DNA from: Tipula vernalis
Taxonomy: Eukaryota; Arthropoda; Insecta; Diptera; Tipulidae
DNA: 64,000 nucleotides
Assembly: GCA_958295665.1 (NCBI GenBank)
Contig: OY282560.1
Coordinates: forward strand, 191,706,061 to 191,770,060
Direction of reading: 5' to 3'
Shown here one piece after another: positions 25,605-37,854 of this stretch; position 1 is the first letter of the stretch, and each line of letters begins with the position of its first letter. Below the pieces are notes generated by a model. That model ran no database searches. It was given only the letters and a program-made list of their open reading frames with translations, and had not been told where the DNA came from. Position numbers and translations under genes: made by a program.

Positions 25605-26274
25605 AAAATTTCAACGTTGGCTTTCTTACAGATAACCATGTAGATTTTATTCATGCTTTTCGCAATGGTAACAATTTTATTATAAAATTACGTTATGTTA
25701 AATACGGACGTTACAATAAAAAATACTTAGTACGTTACTTTCGTTACCTGTTAACTAACGAACATAAAAGTACATTTGAATTTTATAACTTGTACTTTGT
25801 CGTACTCGTATTGTAGAGTAGCATTAATAGAGTTCGATAATGTACAAGGTTTAAAATTCAAATGTTCTTCTATGTTCATTAGTTGATAGGTAATGAAAGT
25901 TAGTACTAAGTATTTTTTATTGTAACTTATTTGTAAATATGGAATTTAACATAACGTAATTTTATATTAAAATGATTGGCTCCGGAAATTCTAGTCAAAA
26001 AAATTGCAGTCAAAAATTAAAAGGCAACTCAGTGAAAATAGTTTTAGACGAAATGCCTTTTTAGAAGGAAGTTCAATCAAAAAACTAGAAAAGGCATTCA
26101 AGTCAAAATATTTTGACTGTAATTCTTTTTGGATTTAGATAGTTTTTTTTACTGAAATGCCTTGTTAGACCTGTACGACGGCTCCGTGGCCGGGGAAAAA
26201 ATGATGAATACAATGTACATGCTTTAATTTGATTTAGTTAAATATTCTATAAGAAAGCCAACGTTGAAATTTTT
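25605..26274. repeat. nested inverted repeats, MITE-like
   Basis: Outer pair: TTTCAACGTTGGCTTTCTTA at 25609 and TAAGAAAGCCAACGTTGAAA ending near 26271. Inner pair: arms 25673-25818 and 25825-25973 share AAAATTACGTTATGTTAAAT, CAATAAAAAATACTTAGTAC and ACTAACGAACATAA-type blocks in inverted orientation, making a palindrome of about 300 bp. A third inverted structure built on TTGCAGTCAAAA and TTTTGACTGTAA lies at about 25994-26140. These look like non-autonomous elements inserted into one another. Confidence 0.75.
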
Positions 26275-26759
26275 AAACGTAACAAGACTATTAAAAAGCA
26301 TATAATAATTAAAATCATATCAATAAATAATTAAGTACCTTAGCTCTAATGCACTTGTTGGATATGCAGGTTAAAACAAAATGATTATCCGACAAAGCAT
26401 ATCAGTCGCTTTAAGTGTAGTGTTACTCGATGTATGGTGTTTTGATCTTTTTCTTCATATACTCCTGCACAGGATATTGAATTTTAGGGAAACATTTCTA
26501 CAAGGAACCCTCTTCAAAATTTCAAATTTCCAAACCTTTTCCCAAAAATTACGATTTTGACTTATCGTTTTTTGCATGCAATAAGCGAATAAATATTTTA
26601 GTATTATTTTAGGAAAAAGTTCTTACTTCTATATAGAGATGTGAAGTTTTTACTAAATCTTTATAAATACAAAAAAATGCGAATGTATTGGTGAATTGCA
26701 AACATTTAGGCGATATTAGCTTATAATTAGGCCGCTTCATAAAGTTCTAATGAATTATA

Positions 26760-27565
26760 CACTCTCAAATATGGCCTGGATTGCACCAACCCACTATGAT
26801 ATATAATTAAGGGGTAATTTAAAGCAACCGTGTTTCCACACATTCTAAACCACATAAACTTGGTATTTCACTTAGTATTAGGTAATGCTTATCAAACGAT
26901 TTATGAAAAACCTTAAGGTCAGAATTAACCATAGAAATCACATATACGTGGGACATTTATCAATATATGCTAAGGCTAAATAATCAGCAAATCCAGTACT
27001 CTTACCATTTAATTTAAGTTTAAAAATAGGATTAGTATATACATTAGAAATAGCACAGGACCTACCAGTGGTACTCCAACTTCGACAACTCTAAAATCAC
27101 TAAAAATATCTATTAATTCTGACTATCACTCTTTTATTATCTAGGTAGGAAGCAAACCACTTGTTTGACATAACTCTAAAACCAATGTCAAACAGAATAG
27201 ATAACAAAAGTGTATGATTAACCCGTCAATAAATAAACTTGCACAAATATTAACATTTTTGAAACCGGTATGAATAACATCCAAAAATTCCAACATAGGT
27301 GATTCATTCTGATGAACTCTTAGTGTTTTATAGTGATTTAGGAATATGGTAACTCTATTTTTACTTGCCTTTTCGAGAACTTTGAGAACAACTGGTTAGA
27401 TTGCAAGTGGTTTTTAGTTTCCCTTATCACTACGATTATCTAACCACTCCATGCTCCAAGGAAAAATTGAAAATATGAGCAAGAGCACAGGACCCACAAA
27501 ATTAGCAACAACTTTCAAAATTTAATTACTAATTCCTTCGGTAATACGTTTGTTCCTCTTAACAT
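26760..27565 (-). pseudogene. non-LTR reverse transcriptase remnant
   Basis: Across several frames the minus strand reads GTNVLPKELV, NFVGPVLLLIFSI, PVVLKVLEKASKNRV, LEFLDVIHTGFK, FRVMSNKWFASYLDNKR, VEVGVPLVGPVLFLMYI and GFADYLALAYIDK, in that order from 27565 down to about 26955. These are successive RT motifs of a LINE; the catalytic motif FADDLALAY is here FADY, so it is inactive. Several frameshifts and stops. The clade is not clear to me. It sits directly next to a Gypsy integrase piece. Confidence 0.65.
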
Positions 27566-27599
27566 GAACAAAAATCCGCATGACACATTTGTTTAGACG

Positions 27600-27800
27600 A
27601 GATACTTTATTTTTTTGGTATAAAGAATATTTTTTGACTTGACACGATCATTCATACTAGGAAACTCGTAATATTGTTTAAGTCGCTTGATTGTTCTTGA
27701 ATATCCCTAATGTCTACCAAGAGGAGTAATATGGAATTCCTTTATAACTTCATTTATGTCTTCTTCGGTTTGGTACATTGTTGTTTGGGATAAAATTTTT
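27600..27800 (-). pseudogene. Gypsy-type integrase zinc-binding region remnant
   Basis: The minus strand reads EEDINEVIKEFHITPLG, then after a stop YSRTIKRLKQYYEFPSMND. This is the HHCC-type N-terminal zinc finger region of LTR-retrotransposon integrases (the H of EFH and the RT-KRL-YY-P signature). The downstream CxxC pair is not preserved. It is a small decayed fragment unrelated in position to the Gypsy piece at 20-21 kb. Confidence 0.55.
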
Positions 27801-28572
27801 AGAATGAGCTTTACCAGCTCTGAATTTCGTATGTCGAATCGCTGAAAATATTACAGAAGGCTTACAGTGAATCGACTTTATCAAAAACAAGTGCAAATGA
27901 TTGGTACAGTGCATTAAAAAACGGTCGAAATGTGGCCTCGCTCTGGCTTGCAACATAATTGACACTTTATAAAGTTATTGTCAAAATTCAATGGCCCAGG
28001 TTTGTTCATCAACGAAATCTCTTCATTTTTGCGAATCAACAAGCTTTAACTATAATTGTTGAGACAGAAATATTCTTGGAAATCTTGGAATGATCTTAAT
28101 GCGGTTGTTCACTTAAAATTTGGATCACCTTTTTTGGTTCTTTGCCTTCTCTACACAGATACATGCACCATTTAGGGTGGTAACATTGACAGAGTTCAAT
28201 AAATTCCCATACATTCCAAGGCCCATCATGTAAAGGCAACTGAATATTTTGCGCACATTATCGGTAATACTGTACGTAACACTATTAGGAGAATTGTTAA
28301 GCACATTCTGTTGATTAATTAAAGTCAAATAGGTTTCAGTACGCTGCTCGACAATAACAAATAGTAAAACGTTAAGGAATATAATCAGAATTATTGTATA
28401 ACGACTTAAGGAAGTTTCGAGCTCACTATTTGCAACACTTCAGAATTTTTAGGTAATAGCTGTGATTTATCCTATGCACATTAGAGCTATCGGTCGCTAT
28501 ATGCAGGAGCAGAAAATTACCGAAACTGACGCAATAGGGCTTATAAAAGGCATTCTTGGATTACATACGCAC

Positions 28573-30945
28573 TCAATTTGAGGTATTTTACTACTTGAGT
28601 TATGTTGTGTGGTCCCTATATATTGTTCTCTATTTAGGTATCAGAAATCCAAGCCAAAATTCTAAAACTTGGTCAGTAGTTAAATTAGGCCTAAATCTAG
28701 TCACCCAGTAAAGGAATCCGATGAGCAATTCCTATAAATGCGTTTAGTATTACGTCAAAGAGTTCGCCAACTTGAGGTATGTTGTGTGGTCCCTATATAT
28801 TGATCTCTATTTTGGTATTTGAAATCCAAGCCAAAATTTTAAAACTTGGTCAGTAGTTAAATTAGGCCTACATCTTGTCACCCAATAAAGGAATCCGATA
28901 AGCAATTCCTATAAAAGCATTTAGTATTACGGCAAAGAATTCGCCAACTTGAGGTATGTTGTGTGGTCCCTATATATTGATCTCTATTTGGGTATTTGAA
29001 ATCCAAGCCGTAATTGTAAAACTCGGTCAGTAGTTAAATTAGAACTACATCTTGTCACCCAACACAGGAATCCGATGAGCAATTCCTATAAATGCGTTTA
29101 GTATTACGTCAAAGAGTTCGCCAACTTGAGTATGTTAGGTGGTCTAAAATCTAAGCCAAAATTCTAAAATTTGGTCATTAGTTAAATTAGGCCTACGTAT
29201 TATCACCTAATAAAGGAATTCAATGAGCCATTTCTATAAATGCGTTTAGTATTACGTCAAAAAATTCGCCAACTTGAGGTATGTTGTATGGTCCCAATAT
29301 ATTGATCTCTATTTGGGTATTTGAAGTCCAAGCCAAAATTTTAAAACTTGGTCAGTAGTTCAATTAGGCCTACATCTTGTCACCCAATAAAGGAATCCGA
29401 TGAGCAATTCCTATAAATGCGTTTAGTATTACGTCAAATAGTTCTCCAACTTGAAGTATGTTAGGTGGTCCTTATATATTGATCTCTATTTGGGTATCAA
29501 AAATATAAGCCAAAATTCTAAAACTTGGTCAGTAGTTAAATTAGGCCTACATATTATCACCTAATAAAGGAATCCGATGAGCCATTTCTATAAATGCGTT
29601 TAGTATAACGTCAAAAAATTCGCCAACTTGAGGTATGTTGTATAGTCCCTATATATTGATCTCTATTTGGGTATTTGAAATTCAAGCCAAAATTCTAAAA
29701 CTTGGTCAGTAGTTAAATTTTGCCTACATCTTGTCACCTAATAAAGGAATTCAATGAGCCATTTGTATAAATGCGTTTAGTATTACGTCAAAAAATTCGC
29801 CAACTTGAGGTATGTTGTATGGTCCCTATATATTGATCTCTATTTGGGTATTTGAAATCCAAGCCAAAATTTTAAAACTTGGTCAGTAGTTCAATTAGGC
29901 CTACATCTTGTCACCCAATAAAGGAATCCGATGAGCAATTACTATAAATGCGTTTAGTATTACGTCAAATAGTTCGCCAACTTGAAGTATGTTAGGTGGT
30001 CCTTATATATTGATCTCTATTTGGGTATCAAAAATATAAGCCAAAATTCTAAAACTTGGTCAGTAGTTAAATTAGGCCTACATATTATTACCTAATAAAG
30101 GAATCCGATGAGCCATTTCTATAAATGCGTTTAGTATTACGTCAAAAAATTCGCCAACTTGAGGTATGTTGTATGGTCCCTATATATTGATCTATATTTG
30201 GGTATTTGAAATTCAAGCCAAAATTCTAAAACTTGGTCAGTAGTTAAATTTTGCCTACATCTTGTCGCCCAATAAAGGAATCCGATGAGCAATTCCTATA
30301 AATGCGTTTAGTATTACGTCAAATAGTTCGACAACTTGAGGTATGTTGTGTGGTCCCTATATATTGATCTCTATTTGGGTATCAGAAATCCAGGCAAGCA
30401 TTTAGTATTACGTCAAAGAGTTCGCCAACTTGAGATATGTTGTGTGGTCCCTATATATTGATCTCTATTTGGGTATTTGAAATTCAAGCCAAAATTTTAA
30501 AACTTGGTCAGTAGTTAAATTTGGCCTACATCTTGTCACCCAATAAAGGAATCCGATGAGCAATTCCTATAAAAGCATTTAGTATTACGTCAAAGAATTC
30601 GCCAACTTGAGGTATGTTGGGTGGTCCCTATATATTGATCTCTATTTGGGTATCAGAAATCCAAGCCAAAATTTTAAAACTTGGTCAGTAGTTAAACTAG
30701 GCCTACATTTTGTCACTTAACAAAGGAATCCGATGAGCAATTCCTATAAATGCGTTTAGTATTACGTCAAAGAGTTCGCCATGTTAGTGTTCGCCAAGAG
30801 TTCGATTGATCTCTATTTGGGTATTTGAAATTTAAGCCAAAATTTTAAAACTTGGTCAGTAGTTAAATTTTGCCTACATCTTGTCACCCAATAAAGGAAT
30901 CCGATGTGCAATTCCTATAAATGCGTTTAGTATTATGTCAAATTA
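28573..30945. repeat. 177-bp satellite, about 13 units, with trimeric higher-order repeat
   Basis: Unit landmarks are GCCAACTTGAGGTATGTTG, CTATATATTGATCTCTATTT, AAAACTTGGTCAGTAGTTAA and ATAAATGCGTTTAGTATTAC. Unit starts fall at about 28769, 28947, 29122, 29271, 29449, 29626, 29802, 29979, 30155, 30333, 30425 and 30604; a few units are shortened. Three consecutive unit types recur as a block: one with GTAGTTCAATTAGG, one with ATCAAAAATATAAGCC and one with AAATTTTGCCTAC. The blocks 29271-29801 and 29802-30332 are both 531 bp. It lies within the CTAG-armed region. Confidence 0.92.
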
Positions 30946-32244
30946 CGTGTTTAAATCGGTACGTGTCGTTCTATTTAAATATATCTTAAACTTTTAATAT
31001 ACATATTTAATATATTTAGTATAATTAAAAACAATATATAAAATATATTATTTGCAATTAAACTTTTTGTACAATAGTTATATCGTAGGTTTCTGAAAAA
31101 CGCCTAAATGTTACATTTTCACACATACTAGCAAACAAATTGTTGGTTTTATATATTAAGGATAAATGTAGGATAAACTTCACATCCCTTCGCGAAGGTC
31201 AAATTTAATCGCAAAATCTGCCGCCAACGAAATGTTGAAATATGTACGGCAGTAGCTATTCCATAAAATATTAAAACCACGGGTATATAAATCCGCATTT
31301 GCTTGATGCATCTCATCAATAATTATGGGTAATATTTCACTATACTTAATTTATATCAGCACTCACCCTTTATATACTTAAACTTTTATTTTTTCACCTG
31401 TTCTTCATTTCACTATACCACAGCAAGAAATTCAACGTATTACTGATACTGATTATGACGACGAAATTGAAAATAATATGCGAGCGTACGTCTAAATTTT
31501 TCTAGAATTCTAGTAAATTCTAATAGAAGGTTTAAACTAACGAGATCATTACTAGAATCTGTTTAATTTACTAGAAATTCCTTGCACTTGCGAACAGGAA
31601 TCATCTTGTATTTAACTAAAATTTTAGTAGATTTCAGGTAACTACATTAAAAAATAAACCGTTGCAAAAAAGCAACTGGAACTCGAATAATTTTTATTTT
31701 TACTAGAATTCTGGTGAAATTACAAGATTTTCGTTAAACTTACTAGATATTCCATTTTGTAGAGTAAAACTAACCATCTAGTATTTTTCTAGTCATTTTT
31801 TGTGCTGGAAAATCACTAGAATTCCAGCATAATTAAAAATATTACTGGAAATTAACTAGAAAATAGTCAAAATCTGGTTTTGATTGCAATTTCACTAGAA
31901 ATCGGTTAAATCTATTTTTAAGTTTAACTAGAAAATTAATTTTCTTGATTTTTAACTAGAAATTCACTGGATTTTTACTAGAATTTGCAAAACCAGATAA
32001 TCAAGTAGGCAATTACCAGATTTTGTAATGAGCGTGTACAGTAGCGCACTATTCTCGTAGAATACTAGGGAGTATAATCACTATAAAGATTTAAGAAATT
32101 TGTGCTCGTTGTATTTGTTTTATTCTTTGTCTTGATTGTCACAATGATGTGGGACAAATTATTAAATGATTACAATGAGCTGTGAATTATCTATAATTTT
32201 TTGACGAATTCTTATATCATGCAAAAGTATAAACAACTTTTGCC

Positions 32245-33055
32245 TGCAGCTGTATTCTGAAAAAACGTAACTTTGTGATTTACGTTTTTTATGACAGTTA
32301 TAAACGTGAATCGCAAAATTAACGTTATTTCCTATTCTGACCGATGAAAAACATTCACGTTCCCGACGTTAAAAAAACCCACGTTTTTTTGGTTGGGTTT
32401 TTGAAAAGTTTTTTTCATTTATATGACAAGAAGTAAGTAATATGCAAAAAATTATATATTTTGTATTATTAAAACGAAAATAATTTGGTTGCCGTAAAGT
32501 TTTAGAATTTAATAATTAAACTGGCGGTAATTTAATGGACAGACAAGAGAAAAAGCGGCGAACAGCAACTACAAGCAAACAGCGGGATAGAGGAAGTATT
32601 CCGATGGTGAACTAAGTAAAAGAATAATGATAATATCTTATTACTAAATAATTTATTTTAGTTTTTCTGGTAGATTTCGTATAGAAAATGTACAGCAAAT
32701 CATAGCACGATTTGGCCAATCCGGCGTTGTTGTTATTACTATAATACATTGTTATTAACCTAATGAAACCATCACTATATATTGTGTCATTTAAAATTAA
32801 TAAAATTTTGTGTTCGGCCAGCATCCAGTGGCGCCGTTGGTTTCCTTAAATATACATTTTATTTCTGTTATATTTACAAACAGACTTGTAATACTATTAA
32901 AATTGTTGTCAAATAGCATAATTTGGCAGAACATTTTTTCGGTTTTATAGTTTTCTATGTTTTTTCGATGTTCGTGAAAAGTTTTTTTATCGGAATAGGA
33001 ATTTGACACAAAAGAAACCGGTTTTTTTTTACTTTTTTTCAGAATACAGCTGCAG
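32245..33055. mobile_element. non-autonomous DNA transposon with 24-bp terminal inverted repeats
   Basis: CTGCAGCTGTATTCTGAAAA at 32245 is mirrored by the reverse complement ending in CAGAATACAGCTGCAG at 33055. The interior contains a possible short open stretch on the plus strand beginning MDRQEKKRRTATTSKQRDRG (from 32535), basic and glutamine-rich, possibly the start of a lost DNA-binding protein. The two minus-strand frames at 32612-33009 show no motif. Superfamily not determined and no convincing target duplication seen. Confidence 0.7.
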
Positions 33056-33059
33056 AAAC

Positions 33060-36000
33060 ATATTTTTATACCTGCCGGTGTCAGGCCGGTTCAGGATCAT
33101 TCGATGTAACTTAGTTATGTGTCCCGAAAAACACTTTGGCCTTCGCAGTTTACTAATGGTTATTGTACAACTAAGTCAGAATAATTTAAAGTTTCGCAGT
33201 AAGGCCAGAAATACAGATAATAATGCTTCATTTAGTAAAATCCCGTTAATCCGGCATATTTAAAAAATCTTGAATTGCTTACAAAAAGCTAAATAAATTT
33301 CAAATAATGCGCGGTTTCCACTATCTCTTTCGCATTTTGTTTGCATAGAGATTTGGTTCCTGCTAGGAACATTTAGATTTTTCAACTTCCGTATTACGTC
33401 GTAAATTTTTTTTTTTTAACGGAACACTCAATTATCCATAATTTTCGTCTATATTGAATACCTTCATCACAAGTCCCTCCTAAGAAAGTTACTGTTCGGA
33501 AATGAAATAAGTTTCTCTGGTTCCCTTACCTTCATGAAACAAGGTTTCATTGTAATCATTTCTCTTTATGGAAATGCCTGCTTTGATATTTAAAATCCGT
33601 AGAACACTAATGTGCAGACAGACAGACCGACAGACATTTTAAAAATGGCAGTTTAAGTTTTGGTGACCTATAAATGACGTGCACAATTTAAAAAGGGACA
33701 TTTATCTCGAAGTACAATCGTGCTCCGATTGCGATAGTTGATGCATCTAACAGTAAGTATTAGGATCTGCTTTTGTTGTGCCAACATACATTTATATCGC
33801 TTAAAAGAAGGGTGTTAATCCTGAATTAGATTAAGGAAGTCAGTAAAGTTTTCGTTGTCTAACATTTCGAATTAGGTACTGCCATAGTTGCCATAAAATA
33901 TTTTGTCTATTTCCTAAATATTAACATTTGCCTGAATCATTGATTTCTTTTTTTCTTTTATCTATACACAAATAAGCATGCTAAACGAAGCACAGACAAA
34001 AATATAAAATCGAAATTTACCGTCGTTTAATTTCGCCAAATTTTTCGATGCCTTCTAATAGTAATATTTGGTAAAGACAACAATATCACAGCAAGCTTCA
34101 TACTTTGAAGAAAACAAGAAAGCTTATAAAGGCACTTCTTGCGGTAATATTTTGTTACAGAATGATTTCTAATTAGCCCGCTAGGTGTGGCGTTATATTG
34201 AGTCAATAAAAATGTATGATATGGCATATAAAACTGGTAGTAACCTCTCAACTCAATACCTTTATATAATACCCTAATAAACAGGCAAAGCTGTCAAATT
34301 AAATGAAATACATTGTGTAATTTTATATAATAACTCATGTGTTAAATTTCACATATATATAAAAATGCGTGTTAATAACAATCGATCATCCGCATCTATC
34401 TACTTACATAATTGTATATGGTTTCCAATTCAATAAAAATTGTTCGATATTTTTATAATCTCCACCCATCAATCTGCAAAGCACATACAACATAATTTCT
34501 AATCAACCATTTTATTTATTTCCAATTTGGTTAGTTATGTGTTCGGATGTCATGTCAATATAAATTGGACATTCTTAGATTTCATTTTTTTATTTTATTT
34601 TTTGTGAAATGTACGCGTGGATATATTAGGTATACATACATAGCTATTTATATATAGGGATTTCGATCCACCCTCATTCTATTTCAAATTCGATACAAAC
34701 AATACACAAATAAAATCCCTTACTTTTATTTTTAGTTGTGTATAAAATTACTAAATTTTTTTATTTTATTTTATGTATGATTCATGTCCGCCTTATTTAT
34801 AAAACATATACGATAAAATTCGACTTTTTTTTTTGTTGTTATCTAGGTATGTACATATGTGTAGTAAATGTATTGATTCGATAATAAGCTCCCTTTTATT
34901 TATGTGTATACACACAGTTGACAATATGTCCCTTCATCCTGCGCTTTATATATTGTACATACATTTATTGACATAAAACGTCAACGTCGTGTACAACTGA
35001 AGACAACATAAGTATTATCTAAAATTGAAAGTCATGCGTTTTATATTACAGTTTGTCATAAAATTTGTTAGTACTGGAATTGTAATCTTTCATGTAAACA
35101 AGTTTAATTTAATGATTATAAAAATCTGCCCAACCCAATTTCTCATCAAAATGTAAAGGACTTTTCCAAATATTATGGCGAAAGATTACATGCAGAGCAT
35201 AACAATATAATCAAAAATAAAAACGAAAATTTACTTTAAGGATTTTCGAGTAATTTTTTATGTAATTATTGTTTGGTCCATTTTCGTTAAAAGCTTTTGT
35301 TTGGTTTTTGGGTAAAATTCCATTTTAATAGGAAACATTTATTAAAATTTATCGTTACAGTGAATATTAATTTGAGTGGATTTGGCAAATAGCTTTATGG
35401 TTGTGTTCTCAAAAGAAAAAAATTAAAAAAAAATGTTTAGATAATTAAATAAATGGTAATTGAGTGGGAAATGAGTCAAAGCTCCTAATATTACCTAATT
35501 TTTGCACATAATAAATAACAAGTATGTCATAATTGAATAAACATTTTATGAAAATCATCTCAATCAATATATCCAAATATGATCCAATATACGAGTATGT
35601 ATGTCTTTACATTATCAGAAAATTGAAAATAATATTTTGATGTTGCTGCACGTTGTTGTTGTAATTGTGAATTATCCTAATCGATTTTTTTTTTTTTTTT
35701 TTTTTTTTCAGTATAATAATACAATAACCGCCATCATCAATATTATCATCGTCTTGAACGAATAATTTTGTCGCGTATATTAGATTTTATATACACATAC
35801 CCATATACACATAACACACATGCCAAAATCGAAAGAAATTAATTTTTGTACCCGTTTATCGAGTGAATATTACATTTATTTGGTATTATTGTATGTTATA
35901 TTCATCCCAAGTACATCGGTGAATAATAAGAGAAACGGAAACAGAAGAAAACAGGAAATAAAACATTTTTTTTTTTTACAAGATTGAAAATATTTAATTT

Positions 36001-37850
36001 ATTTTACATAAATTTTGTTCGATTTTCAAGATATCCTGTGTATGTGGTTCTTGTTTGTATATTTATATTTTGTCGCCAGCTAATCTTTTACATTCTTGGT
36101 AAAAAAAAATCGAAGTCTCCCCACATGAAAAACGCGCGCTTCTTTTATACACTTGCACATAAAATGATGAATTATAGTTTTTTGTTTTTGTTGTTGTTGC
36201 ATATCTCTCAATTTCATTGAACATTTGTGTGTAACATCTTCTTCGTACATAAACGCAAAAATTTTATGCTTTGGGAAAATAGTAACTCAATATTTTTGTA
36301 TATAGATTGATACCACCCTCCAATTTATCGATATATACAAAAGTTTTCCGAAGGGTTTGTATAAATATGTATACGCATATACGTATGAGTACATAAGGAT
36401 AATAAAAGGAAAAAGAAAAATTTTACAAGTACGTCAATCAGTCGCACAATATAAGAAAATGAATTTTTTTTTATAACAGAATGTCACAAAATGTTGTTTA
36501 AGTAACAACGCGAAATTTATTTATTTAATAATAGCGAAAGTGTATCATACTAAATTCTAAATTTATAAAAAATATTCTAAACAAAGCAATATATTGTATT
36601 TTGTGTTTATTCTCATGTGGTTTATGGTTGTTGGTGCGGTTTATTTATTTGTATTCATTGTGTAGCTATACCGTGAAAATTCGTCAATGGAAGAAAATTT
36701 AAATAAACTGAGTGTGCAAATTTTAAATTTGAATAAAAGTTTTATGTTAAATACCAATAAATAAATGTGAGTGATTTGTGAAAAGAGTGAAAAATTTTGA
36801 GTGAAACTTGTTACACGAGCGTTTCAAAGTATGTAATTAAGTATACTATATATTGATTATTTAAATTCCTTAACTAATGATGATAAGTTAGAAATTTATA
36901 TTTCATTTCAAAATTTCAATCATCATAATTATACAAAATTTTAGATCTTTTGGTTGTAGACTTTGGTATTGTTGAAACTCTACCAAATAACAACTGAAAT
37001 TACCTAAAGCCTTGTTGCTGTTTATTGAGTGTTGTTGTAAACAAAGATAGCATACGAAATCCAATTATCCCAGTTATTCTTATTTTTTGTTTAGAGAAAG
37101 TGTGGATATATTTACCTATAGTTCTATGGGATCGTTCTAAAGCACAGCGTTTAAATTTAATAATTTTGTAATTTTATTTTTAATAGGGGATAGCATAAAA
37201 GTTGTTTCTTGATCACTTATTACTACCTCAGTCAGTCCATATGTGTATACGATTGTTTCTATAAAAGAATAAATTAAATCAGTTGATTTTTTCTACTGAA
37301 TTCCAAAAATGTTTTATAAACTAGATTAATAATATCATTTTAAACTTGTACAACTTAAAATTTTCCCAATAAGTCGCACAGTTTTCCTGAAAAGTAGGAA
37401 AATTATTTGAAGCTTAGAGTTATTTTAGTGTAAGTTACACACTTATTTTTTTATAGAACAAAATTTTGGAGTTACACCAATATTGAAAATACAAATTTAA
37501 TCGAAATACACTTTTATTTTATAGGAAAATTAAAACGGACTGAGGGTTCAGATTTGTAAAGGCCAGTTTTGGCATTAAGTAGAGTAGTTTCGCATAAGAT
37601 CTTTAAAGATAACTTATAAGTATACCTCAGTGCATTGTCCTAAGTAAAGTTTTTAAAGTAAAACCAAATTTGTAATTTATTAAACTTATCTAAAATAAAC
37701 CTATTATATTTATTTAGTTTTCCCAAATATTTTGGGTTTAAAATCATAAATCAATATTTAATTCATAAAAAAACACAATTATTCTTCTTATATAATATAA
37801 ATTCAATTTTAAGTTAAATAGGTATTCCAACATTAATTATTTTTATGTTT
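33060..37850. other. long AT-rich non-coding stretch
   Basis: Host-like non-coding DNA: many TACATACATA and TATGTAC words, T-runs including about 27 T at 35683-35709, and a CAGACAGACAGACCGACAGAC-type simple repeat near 33615-33637. No frame has credible protein composition. At 36660-36832 a segment with several GTGAAAA and GAGTG words ends in AAG|GTATGT-like sequence and could be an untranslated exon, but nothing confirms it. Confidence 0.5.
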
Positions 37851-37854
37851 TTCC

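Larger units (their letters stand above)
24758..32040. mobile_element. putative composite element between inverted CTAG-rich arms
   Basis: The arm at 24758-25130 and the arm at 31490-32040 are both packed with ACTAGATT, CTAGTAAA and TCTAGTAA words. They correspond in inverted orientation: TGTACACTG at 24758 against CGTGTACAGT near 32030, and AAAATCTGGTAATT against AATTACCAGATTTT. Between them lie a SAMD3-like pseudogene fragment, nested hairpins, a LINE RT piece, a Gypsy integrase piece and a 2.4-kb satellite. Inverted terminal regions with many short internal repeats recall foldback-type DNA transposons, but no target duplication or transposase was found. The extent is inference. Confidence 0.4.

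Noticed and set aside
28125..28328. 67-codon minus-strand frame
   Set aside because: No motif; located in retroelement debris and not part of the identified integrase or RT frames.
28573..30945. Possible gene cluster suggested by repeated landmarks
   Set aside because: Units are non-coding, with stops in all frames; a satellite explains them.
32612..33009. Two 70-codon minus-strand frames inside the 810-bp element
   Set aside because: No transposase motif and composition as expected by chance; the element is better explained as non-autonomous.
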